From: JAAYDS01 sp012729155
GTDB taxonomy: Bacteria > Chloroflexota > Anaerolineae > UBA1429
Direction: 5' to 3'
DNA: 64,000 nucleotides
Assembly: GCA_036774405.1 (NCBI GenBank)
Contig: DAIPBO010000004.1
Location: 1 to 64,000 of the forward strand
Positions 61,234-64,000 of this stretch are shown here, in pieces. The stretch's first letter is position 1, and every line of letters starts with the position of its first letter. Below the pieces are notes generated by a model. It was not told where the DNA came from. It ran no database searches and saw only the letters and a program-made list of their open reading frames with translations. The translations under genes and the position numbers were made by a program.

Positions 61234-61411
61234 TGGACGGCTCCTTTTGCGGTCGTGCTGTGTTGATGAGCAGGCAGTATACATAGTAGAGGCGAACGCG
61301 CCCAGCCTGGCCAACCATGCTTGACGCGCACAATTACCATCCTACAATACCCCAGTCTATGGCGGCCGTGCAGCCCCGCTCATGGGGACTCGACGCAGCT
61401 GGAGGGGCAGC

Positions 61412-62920
61412 GTGAAGCATTGGCGACTCTGGTTGACGCTCGTTATCGTGCTGATTGTAACGGGCTTTGGACTCTATACAACCTACAACTGGTACCTGCA
61501 ATTCCCCGTACGGCGTGCCAGCCAGGCACAAACGGTCTCTCCTGTGCGGATGGACTTGCGGCGCGAGGTGCCGGCCTTTGGGCTGGTGGTCGCCCCTACA
61601 CCCGTGCCAGCAGATTTTGACGTAGCTGGCGCCATCGCCGCGGTGCATGTGGCTGTCGGCGACAGTGTGGCGCCCGGCGACCTACTGGGGGAGCTAGAGC
61701 GCGATCCGCTCGAGTTGAACGTTCAGACTGCCGAAGCAGGCGTGCGTGTCGCCCAGGCGCAGCTCGATGGTCTGCAGCGCCAGCCCAGCGCAGAAGACGT
61801 TGCGGCACTGGAGGCGGGCGTCGACGTTGCGCGCCGCGGTGTGCAGACGGCAGAGGCGCTGCTGGCCGGCGCCAACGCCAATCTTGTTGCGGCAACGGCG
61901 GGCTCGGCGCCCGAAGAGTTGGCCATCGCTGAGAGACGCGTCGACGATGCCAAGGCTAGCCTGTGGGGCGCTCAGGCTCAGCGCGACGCCATCTGCGGCC
62001 GAGTCGGCAAGGGCGTCTCAGAGGCGGACTGCGACCATGCCGAGGCAGCCGTAGCCCGCGCGCAGCAGGCCGTCGAGATCGCCGAGTTGCAGCGACAACA
62101 GCTGCAGGCTGGCCCACGCTCTGAAGACGTGGCGCCCTATCGCGCGCAGGTGCAGCAAAGCCAGAGCAACCTCGAGACGGCCCGTGCCCAGCTCAGGCAG
62201 TCCGAGGCGGCTGTAGCGCAGGCACTACAGCCAGCGCTGCCCGAAGAGATCTCTGCTGCCCAGGCGAGGCTGGATCAGGCCAAGGGCGCGCTGCGACGCG
62301 CAGAACAACAACTGGCACTGGCCGAGTTGCGCGCTCCGGCAGCAGGTGTGGTGACGGCCATCGAGATGGCGCCAGGCAAGACGGTGGCGGCCGGGCAGAC
62401 GGTGGCACAGATCAGCGATTTGACGTCGCTCGAACTGCTGGTGATCGTCCACGAGCAGTACATTGGTCAGGTTCAGCCAGGGCAGCTCTGTCGCGCCCGC
62501 CTCGATGCCTATTCCGATACCTGGCTCAGTGGCACGGTGCTGACGGTGGCGCCCGTGCGACAGTCGTCGAGCGGCGGCGCAGGTTACGAAGTGAGGCTAG
62601 CCGTCGAGCCCGAAGGTTTGGCATTGCGAGAGGGGATGGCGGTCGAGGTCCACATCGAGACGGGCCGCAGTGAGCAGGCCCTGGCCGTGCCCCGAGAGGT
62701 GCTGCGTCTGGGCGAAGAGGGCCGCTATGTCGAGCGCTTGACCGGCGGCGGACGCCAAGAGGATGTACACGTTGAGACCGGGCTCGCACAAGGGAGGTAC
62801 ATAGAGGTGACGGGTGGCCTGCAAGAGGGCGACATGCTGTTGATCGCTGGCACATCGCTGGGCACCGAGCGAGGTGACTATCGCTGGCTGCCCTTTGGCA
62901 TCTTTTGGAGGGTGAACTAG
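61412..62920 (+). CDS. HlyD/MacA-type membrane fusion protein
   Basis: The 502-residue adaptor has one N-terminal membrane helix, a split lipoyl (biotinyl-like) domain (AAVHVAVGDSVAPGDLLGEL and APAAGVVTAIEMAPGKTV), a long coiled-coil region rich in Ala/Gln (about 95-300) and a beta-barrel domain (LSGTVLTVAPVR). Adaptors link inner-membrane ABC or RND pumps to outer elements; in a monoderm they may act with the permease alone. The GTG at 61412 has GGAGG six bases upstream; ATG 61382 is the alternative. Two bases separate it from the second adaptor gene. Confidence 0.88.
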   Translation: MKHWRLWLTLVIVLIVTGFGLYTTYNWYLQFPVRRASQAQTVSPVRMDLRREVPAFGLVVAPTPVPADFDVAGAIAAVHVAVGDSVAPGDLLGELERDPLELNVQTAEAGVRVAQAQLDGLQRQPSAEDVAALEAGVDVARRGVQTAEALLAGANANLVAATAGSAPEELAIAERRVDDAKASLWGAQAQRDAICGRVGKGVSEADCDHAEAAVARAQQAVEIAELQRQQLQAGPRSEDVAPYRAQVQQSQSNLETARAQLRQSEAAVAQALQPALPEEISAAQARLDQAKGALRRAEQQLALAELRAPAAGVVTAIEMAPGKTVAAGQTVAQISDLTSLELLVIVHEQYIGQVQPGQLCRARLDAYSDTWLSGTVLTVAPVRQSSSGGAGYEVRLAVEPEGLALREGMAVEVHIETGRSEQALAVPREVLRLGEEGRYVERLTGGGRQEDVHVETGLAQGRYIEVTGGLQEGDMLLIAGTSLGTERGDYRWLPFGIFWRVN

Positions 62921-62922
62921 CG

Positions 62923-63582
62923 ATGGACAGTCGCCTCAAGCGGGTTGCGCTCGTCGCAGGCGTTTTTGCAGTGGTGGTATTTGCGCTGGCTGGTTTTTTC
63001 GTGTGGCGCAGCGCGGCCTATGTGGATACCTTTCATGCGCGCGTGCTGGGCGAGGGCACCGTTGTTACGGCGCCTGCGGGCGGGCGCGTGTTGCGCTGTA
63101 ATGTCGAGGTCGGTGACACGGTCATAGAGGGCGAGGAGTTGGCGGTCATCGAGGCCCATCTCAGTGGCGCGCCTGGCGGCCGGGTGGCGCTGCCCCTACG
63201 CGCACCGGCCAGCGGCATCATCATCGAGCGGCCAGTGAATGTGGCAGAGACCATCGCGGTCGGGCAGCCTTTTGCGACGCTGATGGATCCTAACCGGTTG
63301 TGGGTCGAGGCGAACGTCAACGAATCGCGCATTGGGCAGGTGAAGGTGGGCCAAGACGTGCAGGTGCGCGTGCGCGCCCTCAAAGTGAGCTTCCATGGGC
63401 GGGTAGAGCGCGTTGGTCGTTCCACCAACGTGGCCCTCACCAGCGATGGCGGCCGAGGCGCCGTCTCGCAGCCAGTGAACGCCGAGGTGCCGGTGCGCAT
63501 CGCCTTTGAGCCCAATGGCTACCGGCTGATGCCTGGCATGTCGGTCGAGGTGCGCATCCGCATCGACCCACGCGCCTGGTAG
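62923..63582 (+). CDS. Short HlyD-type adaptor (efflux subunit)
   Basis: The 219-residue product has one membrane helix (VALVAGVFAVVVFALAGFFVW), a lipoyl-like half (GRVLRCNVEVGDTVIEGEEL), and a barrel domain containing VEANVNESRIGQVKVGQDV, a conserved HlyD_D23 motif. It lacks the long coiled coil of its neighbour. GGAGGG precedes ATG 62923. Position between the larger adaptor and an ABC exporter half suggests a single export system. Confidence 0.82.
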   Translation: MDSRLKRVALVAGVFAVVVFALAGFFVWRSAAYVDTFHARVLGEGTVVTAPAGGRVLRCNVEVGDTVIEGEELAVIEAHLSGAPGGRVALPLRAPASGIIIERPVNVAETIAVGQPFATLMDPNRLWVEANVNESRIGQVKVGQDVQVRVRALKVSFHGRVERVGRSTNVALTSDGGRGAVSQPVNAEVPVRIAFEPNGYRLMPGMSVEVRIRIDPRAW

Positions 63583-63597
63583 GCCGGACGGGCACGA

Positions 63598-64000
63598 ATG
63601 CGTTACACGCTGCGGGTCTTTCGCTATCTGAGGGCCTATCGAGGACGCATCATCCAGACGATGGCTTTCCTGGTGATCACTACCTTGCTGGGCCTGGCGC
63701 CGCCGCGTCTGATCCAGGGCATGGTAGACACAGCAACGCGGCTAGGCAGCCGTTCGGTGGTGGCGCTGTTCGGCATCGGGTTGCTCTGTATCGCCATCGT
63801 CAGCGCACTTTTTGCCGCGGCGCAACGCTACAGCATGGCCACCATCGTCCACGGCCTCATCTATGACATCCGCAACGCGCTCTATGAGCAGATTCTGCAC
63901 CTGCCCTTTGGCTTTCACGACCAGACGCCCACCGGCTACCTGATCTCACGCATGACGAGCGACATGGAAGCGCTCAGCATGTTCTTTGGCTTTGGCCTCG
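63598..64000 (+). CDS. ABC exporter, N-terminal membrane domain (cut by window end)
   Basis: The first 134 codons are present. The reading MRYTLRVFRYLRAYRGRIIQ is followed by two membrane helices and the coupling region LYEQILHLPFGFHDQTPTG, then ISRMTSDMEALSMFF, typical of type IV (exporter) ABC transmembrane domains before the ATPase part. It starts 15 bases after the short adaptor gene and would supply the pump for the two adaptors. Confidence 0.88.
   Translation, partial: MRYTLRVFRYLRAYRGRIIQTMAFLVITTLLGLAPPRLIQGMVDTATRLGSRSVVALFGIGLLCIAIVSALFAAAQRYSMATIVHGLIYDIRNALYEQILHLPFGFHDQTPTGYLISRMTSDMEALSMFFGFGL

Noticed and set aside
1..64000. tRNA, rRNA, insertion sequences, integrases, CRISPR arrays
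   Set aside because: None could be identified by reading either strand; no transposase or integrase motif is present among the coding regions.

Overview
The window is a GC-rich, gene-dense stretch of bacterial chromosome of a saccharolytic type. My best guess is a metagenome-assembled Chloroflexota (Anaerolineae-like) genome. The reasons are a Tat-type lipoprotein sugar-binding protein with a repetitive Val/Glu linker, many Gfo/Idh/MocA and zinc-alcohol-dehydrogenase sugar genes, a CarD regulator beside rpsU, and a PKD/DUF11 surface protein. The phylum is an inference; no rRNA or universal marker except S21 is present. One run of 100 N (32518-32617) marks a scaffold join. Where promoters can be read they are ordinary sigma-70 type with 16-18 base spacers, and many operons end in long perfect GC-rich hairpins.

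Layout. 1-5.5 kb: start of a sugar ABC operon (minus strand), a response-regulator-like protein converging on a hybrid histidine kinase, an XpaC-like protein and a TIM-barrel isomerase. 5.6-12.5 kb: eukaryote-type UDP-glucose dehydrogenase, MFS transporter, D-2-hydroxyacid dehydrogenase, UlaG-like metallohydrolase, M24 peptidase, aldo/keto reductase. 12.5-16.7 kb: MarR repressor plus a heterodimeric ABC exporter. 16.8-19.2 kb: DUF1028 protein, then rpsU-carD behind a long structured leader. 19.2-22.3 kb: a Crp/Fnr regulator (HcpR-like), a perfect CRP-type box, a two-cluster ferredoxin, a cupin and the hybrid cluster protein Hcp, forming a nitrosative-stress module. 22.3-29.8 kb: membrane glycosyltransferase, deoC, ROK kinase and a divergent LacZ-type beta-galactosidase. 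29.9-34.8 kb: a large repeat-rich surface protein and a lipoprotein.

35-52 kb is the most unusual part, a sugar/polyol catabolic island. It holds a Gfo/Idh dehydrogenase, a glycyl radical enzyme (GRE) whose two signature motifs both differ from the textbook classes, and a six-gene operon (FGGY kinase, Fmt/ArnA-like formyltransferase, two zinc dehydrogenases, Gfo/Idh dehydrogenase, TIM-barrel isomerase). A CobD/CbiB-like protein follows. On the opposite strand is a four-gene operon (SIS isomerase, zinc dehydrogenase, FucI/AraA-type isomerase, FGGY kinase). No GRE-activating radical SAM enzyme is encoded in the window. The substrate cannot be read from the sequence, and the GRE with its neighbours is my main candidate for an undescribed system.

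52-64 kb: a MacB-like ABC transporter (two ATPases, one permease) divergent from a NarL-type two-component system; a DegV protein; a GH127-family glycosidase; a VOC protein; and two HlyD-type adaptors followed by an ABC exporter cut off by the window end. The genes suggest a fermentative or facultative organism living on plant or microbial glycans, with NO defence and several export systems.
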